From an uncultured Phycisphaerales bacterium (GTDB lineage Bacteria; Planctomycetota; Phycisphaerae; WQYP01), in NCBI GenBank assembly GCA_903845195.1, contig CAIMWO010000019.1, forward strand, positions 1-64,000: 64,000 nucleotides of DNA, read 5' to 3'. The notes beneath the pieces are model-generated. The model did not search any database, had not been told where the DNA came from, and saw nothing but the letters and a program-made list of their open reading frames with translations. This document shows positions 41,911 to 51,219 of this stretch, in pieces (within the stretch, counting starts at the first letter, position 1; each line of letters starts with the position of its first letter). The position numbers and the translations under genes are program-made.

Positions 41911-43449
41911 TCAGCGTTCCGCCTTTACAACAAGGTCATAGTCTTTCCTGGCCGGCCCCTCTTTGGCTTTCGGCACGCCGCCATCGTCTTTCAGATTCGG
42001 GCCGACGCTGTAAAGCACATACCCGTCGCCGCTGCGGTGATAGATGAAGGGTTGCTCCACGAAAGGATCCACTCGATCGGCGCGATCCGCGGGCCCAAGA
42101 TCCTCCAGGCTTTCGGGAAATTTGGCCGTCCGGATTTCCTGCTCTCGCAGCGCCAATGCCGTCAGCGCCAGATTGCGTTGAGACAGGTTCGCCGTATACA
42201 TATTGTCGGTACGACTGAAGCTGGGTAGGGAAACAGAAATCACAATCTTTTCCACTCGGCCAAGGCTCTCGTACCGCGCATCAGAGCGCACTACGGAATC
42301 CGCAAACGCCTTGCGGCGTTCCGGGAACGTCGGCATTCTAAAAGCAGCCGTTTCCTCATCGAAAAGTTGGTTCGTAAGGCGCAGGCACCGATTGAAGTTC
42401 ACGGGCCTGGTTCGCCACGAATTCGTCTCGGGACTGGGAGGATCAGAAATGCCGATTTCGTCGTACCGCGCCAGTTTGCAGATGCAGTCCAGGCACAGAT
42501 AGCGCTCCTGAGTGTCGATCTGCCGCACCGGCGAGGGAAACGCACCTTGCGCCGCGATCGCTTCCCGAAGCATTTTGCAGGCCGGCGCGTCAAGCTTGCG
42601 CGATGAAGCCGCCGCCTGTACCGCGGTCATGGCTTCCTCGTCCAACGCCCGTGCCGGTAAATACTCGATGACCGTCGGCGACTGGGCCAGCAGCCGAGTC
42701 AGCTTCATCGTCACCAGCACATCGGCACAGAATCCCACTTGATCGCCGGCGTCCAGCCTCATATTCGCCCGCGCCAGGCAAGAGCCCCCAAGCACACGAT
42801 ACGTCCCTGTGCTCGGAATCAATAGACCCAGCACAGTTTCGCGACCCAGGCCGGCCAGTGTTCCCGCGCGGCTCGCGATCGGCACATAGTACCGCGATCG
42901 TTCCGTTGCCGCGTAAAGTAACTCCAAGGCAGGCTCGTTGGCATGCACCCACTGAACCCATTGGGCATGATCGACCGCCGACCACGACGCGCGACGAGCG
43001 AGCGCTTCCTCCTCGTAATACCTGTCTTCATCCGCGTCACTCAATTTCGCGGCCGCTTTCGCAGTAGTCGTAGTGGATGCCAGAGCCATGCTTACCGATT
43101 GCCCCAGCGTGAAAACGCGCCCCGGCAGCGGTGCGGAAGGCAAGCCGAGTTTCGTCTTGATGGCGGCACGCCATGGTTCCTGTCCGCCTTCAAGTCCCAC
43201 GGCTTGCAGCAGCAGCGGCGCGGCGTTGTTCTCCGGTGTCACGCCGGCGCTACATTCCGCGTTGATGGCCGCCAGATAATCCGGGCAGCCGCTGGGCTCC
43301 ATCGGCGCGAGAATACGCGTGGTGTCACGTCCCACCTCGATCTGCCGCCACTTCCAGACCCACACCTGATCGACGATGACGATCAGCAGCGCCAATATCA
43401 CGAGCGACAGAACAACTCGTATCCAGCGTCTCTTAGGCAGCAGTCTCAT
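41911..43449 (-). CDS. Planctomycete-type hypothetical membrane-anchored protein
   Basis: A 512-residue protein with one N-terminal helix (VVLSLVILALLIVIVDQVWV) and a large helical extracytoplasmic part. The stretch PDYLAAINAECSAGVTPENN belongs to a protein type I know from planctomycete genomes (usual core Y-x-A-A-x-N-x-x-x-x-x-G-V-T-P-E-N-N-A-A), where it is common and uncharacterised. A short C-terminal repeat-like end (GDGYVLYSVGPNLKDDGGVP) recalls the tail of pseudopilin-like DUF1559 relatives. The plus strand is C-rich here, unlike the genes to the left. Confidence 0.75.
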   Translation of the reverse strand: MRLLPKRRWIRVVLSLVILALLIVIVDQVWVWKWRQIEVGRDTTRILAPMEPSGCPDYLAAINAECSAGVTPENNAAPLLLQAVGLEGGQEPWRAAIKTKLGLPSAPLPGRVFTLGQSVSMALASTTTTAKAAAKLSDADEDRYYEEEALARRASWSAVDHAQWVQWVHANEPALELLYAATERSRYYVPIASRAGTLAGLGRETVLGLLIPSTGTYRVLGGSCLARANMRLDAGDQVGFCADVLVTMKLTRLLAQSPTVIEYLPARALDEEAMTAVQAAASSRKLDAPACKMLREAIAAQGAFPSPVRQIDTQERYLCLDCICKLARYDEIGISDPPSPETNSWRTRPVNFNRCLRLTNQLFDEETAAFRMPTFPERRKAFADSVVRSDARYESLGRVEKIVISVSLPSFSRTDNMYTANLSQRNLALTALALREQEIRTAKFPESLEDLGPADRADRVDPFVEQPFIYHRSGDGYVLYSVGPNLKDDGGVPKAKEGPARKDYDLVVKAER

Positions 43450-43487
43450 CGAAGATCTCCACGATGCGGGCTAGCGGTCCACACGCG

Positions 43488-43515
43488 TTTTCTATTTTCT
43501 ATTTTTCATTTTCTA
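43488..43515. repeat. Heptamer tandem array, unit TTTTCTA
   Basis: Four 7-nt units (TTTTCTA, TTTTCTA, TTTTTCA, TTTTCTA) contain the stop codon of the metal ATPase gene (43513-43515) and are the complement of the array at 19594. Confidence 0.87.
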
Positions 43516-45645
43516 TTCATCCCGCGTCAGCAGCAAGCGCAGCCCATTCGCCACCACCAGCACTGTCGAGCCTTCGTGGCCGATGACGCCGAGGGTCATG
43601 TTGACCGCGCCGATGCTCGTGCAGATCACCAGCACGACGATCACGGCGATGGCGAAGGCGAGATTCTGGATCATCACCGTGCGGGCGCGGCGGGCGGTGT
43701 GGACCAGCCACGGCAGGCGGTCGATGCGGTCGGAAAGCAGGACGACATCCGCGGCCTGCATGGCGGCTTCGGAACCGATCGACCCCATCGCGATGCCGAC
43801 GGTCGAACGGGCCAGGGCCGGGGCGTCGTTGATGCCGTCGCCGACCATGCCGACGACGGTGTATTTCTCGACCAGCTCGGCGACGTGCGTGAGTTTGTCC
43901 TGCGGGAGCAGTTCGGCGCGGACTTCATCGAGGCCGAGCGAATCGCTGACGGCCTGCGCGACTTTCTTGGCATCGCCGGTGAGCATGACGAGGGGGCGCA
44001 CGCCGAGGGCGTGAAGGCGATCGACGGTCTTTTTGGCATCCGCGCGCAGCGTATCCTGAAATTCGAGCAGTGCGGCGCGGCCGCCGTAGTACATGACGAC
44101 CGCGGTGCGTCCGGCGGATTCGGCAGCGGCGATGCGTTCGATGATCAGCTCCATCTGCTTGGTGTGGCAGAGGCCTTCGAGCAGGTTGGGGCTGCCGATG
44201 ATGCAGAGCTGGCCCTGGATCATGCCGCGGAGACCGTGGCCGGGCTCCTGCTGAAAATCCTCGATGGGCCACGCGTCGAGTTGGCGATCCTTGGCGGCAC
44301 GAACGACGGCCGCGGCCAGCGGATGCGTGGAATTTGCTTCGAGCGTGGCGGCGACGCGGAGGAGTGCATCATCAATTTTTCCGGCGGCGGTCACACCGGG
44401 CAGCGGCGGCGGCGCGGGCAGATCCGTGGCACACCTCTGGGCTTCGTGTTCGTGGTCATGATGCATGGCGAAGGCCTTGGAGGCGTCGATGACTTCTATT
44501 TCAACGAGGCGCACCTGGCCGGTGGTGAGGGTGCCGGTCTTGTCGAAGACGAGGGCCTTGAGTGCCGCGAGCGATTCCATGTGCCGGCCGCCCTTGAGCA
44601 CGATGCCGCGGCGGGCACAGGTCGCGATGGCCGAGAGAATCACCACCGGCGTGGAGATGATGAGCGCACATGGCGACGCGACGATGAGCAGCGTGATCGC
44701 GCGGTAAATCGCGCCGGAAGTCAGCACCTCGAAAGTTTTCGCATCGTGGATGCTCATCCAGGGAACGTTGAACGCATAGTGCATGAGCAGGCAGGCCGAG
44801 ACGCTGCCGACGAGCACGATGATGGTGTAGATGGTGCCGACCTTGTCGAAGAGGCGTTCGACCGGGGCTTTTTCTTCCTGGGCCTGCGAGACCAGGTGAA
44901 TGATGTGGGCCAGCGTGGTGTCGTGGGCAGGCTTGCGGACTTCGACCACGAGGCGCCCGGAAGTGTTGAGTGTGCCGGCGAAAACGTTTGCCCCGACGGT
45001 TTTTTCGCGGGGCATGAATTCGCCGGTGATGGCCGATTCGTCGATCGCGGAAGTGCCTTCCAGCACGATGCCATCGGCGGCGACATTTTCGCCCGGCTTG
45101 ATCAGGATGCGGTCGCCCATCTTGAGTTGTTCGAGCGGCACCTTGGTCTGCGAGCCGCCCTCACCGAGGACAACGGCCTCCTTGGGAAACAGTTTCATGA
45201 GCGATTCGAGGGCGGCGTGCGTGCGTTGCATCGCGTAGTCTTCGAGCGCCCCGGAGAGCGTGAAGAGGAAAAGCAGCACGGCCCCTTCCATCGCGCTGCC
45301 GACGAAGATGGCCAGCACCGCCCCGAGCACCATCAGGAAGTGAATATCGAGTTTTCCCTGGCGGAGAGCTTGCCAAGCTTCCGCGGAACCGAAGATGAAG
45401 CCGAGGGCGAAGGCGATGCCGACCATGGTGTAATACGGGACGCCTTCGAGGCCGGTCTGCCAGTGATAGATCGTTGCGGTGAGCAGAAGCACGCCGGCAG
45501 TGATGGCGCAGATCATTTCGCCGTGACGCGCGAGAAACGAGCGTGGTTTTTGCACGTGGAGGTGGGCGGGTTTCGGCAGGGCCGATGCGGTGTCGGTCGG
45601 CGAATTTTTCTGCGGGGAAGCGGGGGGTGCATCCATCGTGGTCAT
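43513..45645 (-). CDS. Heavy-metal P-type ATPase (P1B)
   Basis: A 710-residue metal-transporting ATPase of the inner membrane. TGE (207-209) is the dephosphorylation loop, SPC (324-326) the transmembrane metal site, DKTGT (368-372) the phosphorylated Asp, and GDGINDAPAL the hinge. No N-terminal metal-binding domain is present. A His-rich insert MHHDHEH (394-400) follows the phosphorylation site. The last helix has GHEGST (689-694) rather than the D-T-G-A-T of zinc/cadmium ZntA types; H-E-G-S/G-T with SPC marks the P1B-4 (cobalt/iron/zinc) subgroup. The metal is inferred, not shown. The stop lies in a repeat. Confidence 0.9.
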   Translation of the reverse strand: MTTMDAPPASPQKNSPTDTASALPKPAHLHVQKPRSFLARHGEMICAITAGVLLLTATIYHWQTGLEGVPYYTMVGIAFALGFIFGSAEAWQALRQGKLDIHFLMVLGAVLAIFVGSAMEGAVLLFLFTLSGALEDYAMQRTHAALESLMKLFPKEAVVLGEGGSQTKVPLEQLKMGDRILIKPGENVAADGIVLEGTSAIDESAITGEFMPREKTVGANVFAGTLNTSGRLVVEVRKPAHDTTLAHIIHLVSQAQEEKAPVERLFDKVGTIYTIIVLVGSVSACLLMHYAFNVPWMSIHDAKTFEVLTSGAIYRAITLLIVASPCALIISTPVVILSAIATCARRGIVLKGGRHMESLAALKALVFDKTGTLTTGQVRLVEIEVIDASKAFAMHHDHEHEAQRCATDLPAPPPLPGVTAAGKIDDALLRVAATLEANSTHPLAAAVVRAAKDRQLDAWPIEDFQQEPGHGLRGMIQGQLCIIGSPNLLEGLCHTKQMELIIERIAAAESAGRTAVVMYYGGRAALLEFQDTLRADAKKTVDRLHALGVRPLVMLTGDAKKVAQAVSDSLGLDEVRAELLPQDKLTHVAELVEKYTVVGMVGDGINDAPALARSTVGIAMGSIGSEAAMQAADVVLLSDRIDRLPWLVHTARRARTVMIQNLAFAIAVIVVLVICTSIGAVNMTLGVIGHEGSTVLVVANGLRLLLTRDE

Positions 45646-45831
45646 GTGAATTCATCTCTTACAAAAAGGGTGGAACACCACAAGCCTAGAGGCTGGGGCA
45701 TCAGTAATTCAAGCGTTAGACGACTAAACACATGAAAATTCGCCAATTGAAACCGAGTCGCAGCGGCTTGCCTGTTTTTCGCCCGCAGGTCACAATTTCC
45801 CCAGCATCCACATCTCACCCTTGGAGACGCC

Positions 45832-46389
45832 ATGAACAACCGCCCCGCCGCTCTGACCGTACTGGCCATCCTCTCGATCATCTGGGGCGCTGGGGCGATC
45901 CTGATGTCATGCGGCGGCTGGATCATGTACTTCGTGCCGATGGGGCCAGCCAATCCCGCGCTCGAGGAGCTGAAGCACTCCCTCGTTTACAAGGTGATGC
46001 TGTTTGGCCTCGGCAGCGTCGGGTTGATGCTGGCACTTGGGCTGCTGGCCGGAGGAATCGGGGCACTTTCCATAAAGCCCTGGAGCCGCACGACGCTGCG
46101 AGTCTATGCGATTGGCAAGATCGTCCTTGTCGTCATTCAGACGATATTGAACGCCCTCTTCATTATTCCCAAAACCTACGAAGCGACGATTAGTGGCCCT
46201 GGCATGCCCGCGGGGATGGAGAAAATCATGATAGTTAGCCTGATCGTCGGCGGTTGCATCGGCGTACTGATCGCGCTGGCCATGCCGGTGTACATTCTCA
46301 TCACCCTGCGCATGCGCGCCGTCAAAGATGCATTCAACGGCATCTTTCCGCCCCAAGGCGGCTTCGAAATGAATATGCCCCAACAGTAA
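45832..46389 (+). CDS. Hypothetical four-helix membrane protein
   Basis: A 185-residue protein with about four membrane helices: ALTVLAILSIIWGAGAILMS, MLFGLGSVGLMLALGLLAGG, VYAIGKIVLVVIQTILNALF and IVSLIVGGCIGVLIALAMPV, and a short soluble tail (NGIFPPQGGFEMNMPQQ). No family recognised. It sits alone in plus orientation between two minus-strand genes. The start ATG 45832 follows GGAGACGCC. Confidence 0.7.
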   Translation: MNNRPAALTVLAILSIIWGAGAILMSCGGWIMYFVPMGPANPALEELKHSLVYKVMLFGLGSVGLMLALGLLAGGIGALSIKPWSRTTLRVYAIGKIVLVVIQTILNALFIIPKTYEATISGPGMPAGMEKIMIVSLIVGGCIGVLIALAMPVYILITLRMRAVKDAFNGIFPPQGGFEMNMPQQ

Positions 46390-46402
46390 ATATCTTGATT
46401 GT

Positions 46403-48361
46403 TCATCCCGCTTTGGCGGTGCGGAACTGCGTATGGTAAAGCCGCGCGTAGAGGCCGCCGCGCGCCAGGAGTTCGACGTGGTTGCCCACATCGAGCACGC
46501 GGCCCTGGTCGAGCACGACGATGCGGTCGGCGTTGAGGATCGTGCTGAGCCGGTGGGCGATGACGATATTCGTTCGATTTTTCATCAGGCGCGCCAGGGC
46601 ATCCTGGATGAGCTGCTCGCTTTCGGAATCGAGGGCGCTGGTGGCTTCGTCGAGGATCAGGATGCGCGGATTGCAGAGGAAGGCGCGGGCGATGGCGACC
46701 CGCTGCTTCTGCCCGCCGGAGAGCTTGGCGCCGCGCTCGCCGAGTAGGGTGTCGTAGCCGTCGGGCAGTTCCGCGAGGAAATCATGTACGCGGGCGGCGC
46801 GGGATGCGGCGATCAGTTCCTCTTCGGTGGCGTCGGGGCGTCCGTACAGAAGATTATCGCGTGCGGTGCCGGAGAAGAGCAGCGTTTCCTGGGCGACCAT
46901 GCCGATCTGCGAGCGCAGGCTGCGCAGATTCACGTCGCGGAGATCGATGCCGTCGATGAGCACCCGGCCGCCGGACGGATCGAAGAACCGCGGCACGAGT
47001 TGGACGATGGTGGTTTTACCGGCACCGCTGGGGCCGACCAGGGCGATGATCTCGCCGGGTTGAATGTCGAGCGAAATGCCATGGAGCACCATGCGCGGCG
47101 AGGCGGCGTCGGTCGCGGCCGGCGCGCCATCGATCGCCACGCCTTCACCCAGCGGGTAAGCGAAACTGACATTCTCAAAAGTCATGCGTCCCTGCAGGCG
47201 GGTGAGCCGGATAGCGTTGGGTTTTTCCCGCACGTCGGGGTGGATGTCGAAGACTTCGAAAACGCGTTCGATCGCCGCCAGCGAGTTGTGCAGGATAGTG
47301 TTCATCTCGCTGATGCGGTTGATGGGCATGTAGAGTTCGCGCACCAGCATGATGAACGCGACGACCGTTCCCGGCGAGGTATAGCCCAGGTAGAGGCGGT
47401 AACCGCCGAACCAGATCAGGCCCAGCGTGGCCATTTGCGTGAGCCACTGCACGATGGTGTTGGCCAGGGCGGTGGTTTTGACGTTTTGCATCGTCAGGTG
47501 AAAAAGCTGGCGGGCATTGCCGAAAAAGCTGCGCGCTTCGCGTTGTTCGGCGGCAAAGGCCTTGACGACGTGGAACCCGCTGACGCGTTCCTGCACGTCG
47601 CCGCTGAATTCCTCCATGGCCTCCTGCACGGCGCGGGAACTCTTTTTGCTGCGAACGCCCAGCGTGCGCATGCTCAGAATATAGAACGGGAAGACGATGA
47701 GGCTGGCCAGGGCCAGCGGCAGGTCCATCGAGAAGAGGACGTAGAAGTAGAAGATGCAGGTGGCCAGGTCCATCCAGATGTTGGTCATCGCGCTGCCGAC
47801 GAAGTTCTGGGCCAGGGCGATATCCGACATCAGCCGCGAGACGATGCCGCCGCTTTGGCGGGTCTGGAAGAAGCTGTGCCCCATGCGGGTGATGTGCTGG
47901 TAGAGATCGGTGCGGAGGTCGAGGATCACGCGGTGGCCGGCGAGCTGCGAGAGGTAGCTGCGGAAGTAGAGCGAAACGCCCCAGATCGCGTAGAGCACGG
48001 CGAGCGTCACCATGAGCACGTTGAACGTGCCCCACTGCCCCTCGATGTGCCACGAGGCGGGAAGCTGGTGGGTCATCCACGCGGTGTAGCGATCGAGGAC
48101 GTTGGCGACGGCATCGCTGCGGGTGGCGTGGGCGGCGGAAAGTTTATCGCCGGCGAGTCGGTCCGTCAGGTACTTGACGGAAAGGGCCATCGTGGAGGGC
48201 ATGATGAATTTGAGGACGCCGCAGAACGTGGCGCCGGTGATGAGCCCCATGTAGGGATAGACATAGCGGAGGAAGCGGCGGAGCGACTTGCGGGCCGGAT
48301 CAGGAGGCGGCCCCTCGTGCCAGACTTGCAGCTTATTGAACTTGGACGTGCCGATTTGCAT
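46403..48361 (-). CDS. ABC exporter, fused permease and ATPase (MsbA-like)
   Basis: A 652-residue half-transporter. A membrane domain with six helices at about 35-350 is followed by a nucleotide-binding domain with Walker A GPSGAGKT, the signature LSGGQKQRVA, Walker B ILILDEATSALD and the H-loop IVIAHRLST. It should work as a homodimer exporting lipid or another hydrophobic substrate, as MsbA/LmrA types do. A 20-residue insert in the ATPase start (DGAPAATDAASPRM) is unusual. It ends 13 bases from the convergent gene on the other strand. Confidence 0.9.
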   Translation of the reverse strand: MQIGTSKFNKLQVWHEGPPPDPARKSLRRFLRYVYPYMGLITGATFCGVLKFIMPSTMALSVKYLTDRLAGDKLSAAHATRSDAVANVLDRYTAWMTHQLPASWHIEGQWGTFNVLMVTLAVLYAIWGVSLYFRSYLSQLAGHRVILDLRTDLYQHITRMGHSFFQTRQSGGIVSRLMSDIALAQNFVGSAMTNIWMDLATCIFYFYVLFSMDLPLALASLIVFPFYILSMRTLGVRSKKSSRAVQEAMEEFSGDVQERVSGFHVVKAFAAEQREARSFFGNARQLFHLTMQNVKTTALANTIVQWLTQMATLGLIWFGGYRLYLGYTSPGTVVAFIMLVRELYMPINRISEMNTILHNSLAAIERVFEVFDIHPDVREKPNAIRLTRLQGRMTFENVSFAYPLGEGVAIDGAPAATDAASPRMVLHGISLDIQPGEIIALVGPSGAGKTTIVQLVPRFFDPSGGRVLIDGIDLRDVNLRSLRSQIGMVAQETLLFSGTARDNLLYGRPDATEEELIAASRAARVHDFLAELPDGYDTLLGERGAKLSGGQKQRVAIARAFLCNPRILILDEATSALDSESEQLIQDALARLMKNRTNIVIAHRLSTILNADRIVVLDQGRVLDVGNHVELLARGGLYARLYHTQFRTAKAG

Positions 48362-48425
48362 CGATGGGAATCAATATAGCAGATTTGGCACCCGAATTGA
48401 TGGAGCGGACCGCAGATTTGTCGCC

Positions 48426-48453
48426 CGTCTACTGTCTACCGTCTACCGTCTAG
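48426..48453. repeat. Heptamer tandem array, unit CGTCTAC
   Basis: Four 7-nt units (CGTCTAC, TGTCTAC, CGTCTAC, CGTCTAG) contain the stop codon of the metallophosphoesterase gene (48450-48452). Confidence 0.87.
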
Positions 48454-49349
48454 GCGCTCAGCAGCACTTCAGACCACCGGCGTTTGCCGTGATCGCGGAA
48501 GAAGACGCCGAAGCCGCCATCGCCGTAGATTTCAAAAATGACCGAGCGAATTTCATCTCCGCGTTGATCTTCGAGGCTGGCGACGTCGATCTGCATAAGT
48601 TTCTGATGCTCGACATAGGCGATTTTTCGATAGAGATGTTCCTTGAGCCAGACCTTATCGCCGATGTGGGCGTGGCCGTAAAAATGGATGCGCACGCTGG
48701 CGGGCAGCGGCAGCAGTTGGCGCATCAATTCAGACGGCCGATTGCCGCCGGGGAACGCTTCGTGACCGGCGATGATGATGGGCCGGCGTCTTGCGGCGAT
48801 TTCCTCGCGCAGTTTGGCATACGCCTCGGGACCCCACGGATAGGCTGCCGCATCGCGATGCACCTTGCCGTGCGTGCAGATCCACCGCGGCACGCCCCCC
48901 GGCCCGCCGGAATCGACGTGATCCGACAAAAACAGCACATCGTGATTGCCCAGCGAATCCCAAAAATAAAAATCATCCAGCTTCGCCGTGGTCTTCCACC
49001 CCGGCACCGTCTTGGCCGTTTCCCAGAAAGGCGCGACGACGGGACGATTCGGCTCATACTGAAATGGATCGAAATCGTGATTGCCCATTACGTACCGCAG
49101 CGGCGCCCCCAGCGGCTGCAGCAACTCCACCTGCATGGCCACCATTTCACGCACACGATCGATACGCTTGCCTTCCACAGCGTCGCCGAGATACCAGATC
49201 TGATCACAGGGCATATTCAGGGCGCGGTAATCTTCCACCGCCATCGTCATGCACCGCCGCGCCCGCACGGGATCGACCTGCTGAAGATCGGACATGACCC
49301 AAACCCGCTGCAAAGCGCCGGGGCGTAATTTCAAAGTATCGTCAATCAT
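48450..49349 (-). CDS. Calcineurin-like metallophosphoesterase
   Basis: A 299-residue enzyme. The metal motifs are MSDLQQVD (a D-x-x replacing the usual D-x-H), YLGDAVEG (GD-x-x-(D/E)), MGNHDFD (GNH-D), GHEAFPGG (GHE) and FYGHAHIGD (GHxH). The loss of His after the first Asp (S-D-L instead of D-x-H) is a deviation from the standard motif. The substrate is unknown. The gene sits between the ABC exporter and divergent hisS; its stop lies in a repeat and its start is 88 bases from hisS. Confidence 0.82.
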   Translation of the reverse strand: MIDDTLKLRPGALQRVWVMSDLQQVDPVRARRCMTMAVEDYRALNMPCDQIWYLGDAVEGKRIDRVREMVAMQVELLQPLGAPLRYVMGNHDFDPFQYEPNRPVVAPFWETAKTVPGWKTTAKLDDFYFWDSLGNHDVLFLSDHVDSGGPGGVPRWICTHGKVHRDAAAYPWGPEAYAKLREEIAARRRPIIIAGHEAFPGGNRPSELMRQLLPLPASVRIHFYGHAHIGDKVWLKEHLYRKIAYVEHQKLMQIDVASLEDQRGDEIRSVIFEIYGDGGFGVFFRDHGKRRWSEVLLSA

Positions 49350-49376
49350 GTCCGCACTTTACCGCGAAACTCCGCC

Positions 49377-49411
49377 TTTCACTATTCCCTGTTCTCAATT
49401 CACTATTTTCC
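49377..49411. repeat. Heptamer tandem array, unit ATTCACT
   Basis: Five 7-nt units (TTTCACT, ATTCCCT, GTTCTCA, ATTCACT, ATTTTCC) lie between the divergent metallophosphoesterase and hisS genes. It is the complement family of 8622 and 21166. Confidence 0.85.
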
Positions 49412-49436
49412 CCGCATCGCATACACTCCTTGGACT

Positions 49437-50819
49437 ATGGCAACATCCTTTCAATCTCCCAAGGGCACGCGCGACTTTTATCCGCAGGATATGGCCGTTC
49501 GCCGGTATGTCGAAGATACCTGGCGGAAGGTCTCGATTCGTCACGGGTTCGTCGAAGTCGACGGGCCGACGTTCGAATTCCTGGATCTGTACAAGATCAA
49601 GTCGGGCGATGAGATCGTCTCGCAGCTTTTTCATTTTGAGGGGCGCGCGGATAAGGAAGGGCGTGCAGAGCACTATGCGCTGCGCCCGGAGTTTACCCCC
49701 ACGCTGGCACGCATGGTCGCCGCCAAGGCCAGCAGCCTCCCGCGGCCGATCAAATGGTTCAGTCTGCCCCGTTGCTATCGCGGCGAGGCGCCGCAGAAGG
49801 GCCGTGGACGCGAGTTCGGCCAGTGGAACGTCGATATTCTCGGGGGCGACACGCCGGAAGCGCGCCGGCAATTCGATCTGGAATCCGCAGCCCTGTGCCT
49901 CGACGGCCTGCGCGAACTGGGCCTGACGAAGGATGAAGTGGTCCTGCTGTGGAACGACCGCTCGCTGGTCGAACATCTCTTTGCCATCGTCGGCGTCCCG
50001 GCCGAGCGCTACCCCTTCGCCTTCTATCTGCTGGACCGCATCGCCAAGCTTTCCCCCGAACAGCGCCGGCAGCTTTACACGCAGAACGCGCTGACCGAAA
50101 ACGAAACGGCCTTCTTTGAAAAACTTGCAGCCGGGCAGGATCCGCTGACCGATGCGTTCTGGGCCGATCTGCCGCACGCCGATGTGGAGGCCTACCGCAA
50201 ACCGATTCTCGACGCGACGGCGAGCATCAATGCCGCCCTGGCCGCGATGGGTTTCGACGGCTGGGCGCGCTATGACGCGTCGATCGTCCGCGGCCTCGCC
50301 TACTACACCGGCTTCGTCTTCGAAATCGCCGCCAGTGCTGGCGATTTGCGCGCCGTTGCCGGCGGCGGGCGCTACGACAAACTCGTCGAAATGTTCGGCG
50401 GCCCGTCGCTTGGTGCCACCGGCTTCGGCATGGGCGATATGGTGCTCTCCGTACTGCTGCAGGAAAAGAACAAGCTCCCCAAACAACTGCTCCCCGCGCC
50501 GGACGTCTTCATCGTCAACGCGCTCGACACGCCGGCTGCAGCACAAAAACTTCTTGCCGCCCTGCGCGCCAGCACGTTCAATGCCGACCGCACCGCGATC
50601 GCCCGGCCCGGCTTGATCGCCATCACCAGTTACAAGGCCAGCAAAAACATCGGCAAACTTTTGCAGGACGCCTCGGCCAGCGGCGCCAAACTCGCGATCA
50701 TCCTCGCCCCCGCCGAGTTCGAACGCGGCGTGGTCAAACTCAAAAACCTCGCCACCCGCGAAGAAAAAGAAATCCCCCTCGCCTCCATTCTTGAAGAAGT
50801 CCACGGGGCACTGCGCTGA
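49437..50819 (+). CDS. hisS: Histidyl-tRNA synthetase
   Basis: Charges tRNA-His with histidine. The 460-residue class II synthetase has the family start FQSPKGTRDFYPQDMAVRRY, motif 2 in FSLPRCYRGEAPQKGRGREF, the histidine loops YDASIVRGLAYYTGFVFEIA and AVAGGGRYDKLVEMFGG, motif 3 with GFGMGDMVLS, and the C-terminal anticodon-binding domain from about 365 (PDVFIVNALD). It is a complete standard form. Confidence 0.95.
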   Translation: MATSFQSPKGTRDFYPQDMAVRRYVEDTWRKVSIRHGFVEVDGPTFEFLDLYKIKSGDEIVSQLFHFEGRADKEGRAEHYALRPEFTPTLARMVAAKASSLPRPIKWFSLPRCYRGEAPQKGRGREFGQWNVDILGGDTPEARRQFDLESAALCLDGLRELGLTKDEVVLLWNDRSLVEHLFAIVGVPAERYPFAFYLLDRIAKLSPEQRRQLYTQNALTENETAFFEKLAAGQDPLTDAFWADLPHADVEAYRKPILDATASINAALAAMGFDGWARYDASIVRGLAYYTGFVFEIAASAGDLRAVAGGGRYDKLVEMFGGPSLGATGFGMGDMVLSVLLQEKNKLPKQLLPAPDVFIVNALDTPAAAQKLLAALRASTFNADRTAIARPGLIAITSYKASKNIGKLLQDASASGAKLAIILAPAEFERGVVKLKNLATREEKEIPLASILEEVHGALR

Positions 50820-50826
50820 TCTTTGT

Positions 50827-50902
50827 GGTGCAGGCTTCCAAGCCTGCATGGCCCCTATCAACATAGATTGACGACCTACGTGCAGGCCTGGAAGCCTGCA
50901 CC
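50827..50902. repeat. Nested inverted repeat with two palindromes (TGCAGGCTTCCAAGCCTGCA)
   Basis: Two hairpins, at 50829-50848 and 50881-50900, are each self-complementary and are inverse copies of each other across a 32-base loop. It lies just after hisS and may end its transcript or be a REP-type element. The rest of the 400-base gap to 51219 shows no gene or clear site. Confidence 0.7.
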
Positions 50903-51219
50903 ATAGTCGAATGCCGCGTCACAATACCGGTGTCAGTGTTGTGCGCATTCTTGCTCGGTGCGGCATCTGTGAAGCAATTTCACTATTCATGAGCGTAAAG
51001 GCCGGACGAAATGACGTATCCGGGCCTGCATCTTTCGCGCAAGAAGAAAACTCGCTCCACTTTTTTATGAAAATCTTCACCCGTCAGTTGATTCCCCGGA
51101 CCAGCCCTCTATCAATATTTCAATCCGCTCGGCGTGGACACGACGGCCTGTGGTGCAAGTGCAACGCGCTGCCGTGAGGGCGGGCTTTTGATCGAATCGA
51201 TGAAAATAAGGAGAGAGTT

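Noticed and set aside
42943..45735. A 930-codon open frame on the plus strand
   Set aside because: It runs antisense to the metal ATPase and the 41911-43449 gene. Its translation is rich in His, Gly, Asp and Arg with no family motif, and results from GC-rich third positions of the real genes.
50906..51219. A possible tRNA or small RNA gene in the gap after hisS
   Set aside because: No cloverleaf, no TTCGA-type loop and no CCA end could be found by eye; nothing specific supports an RNA gene.
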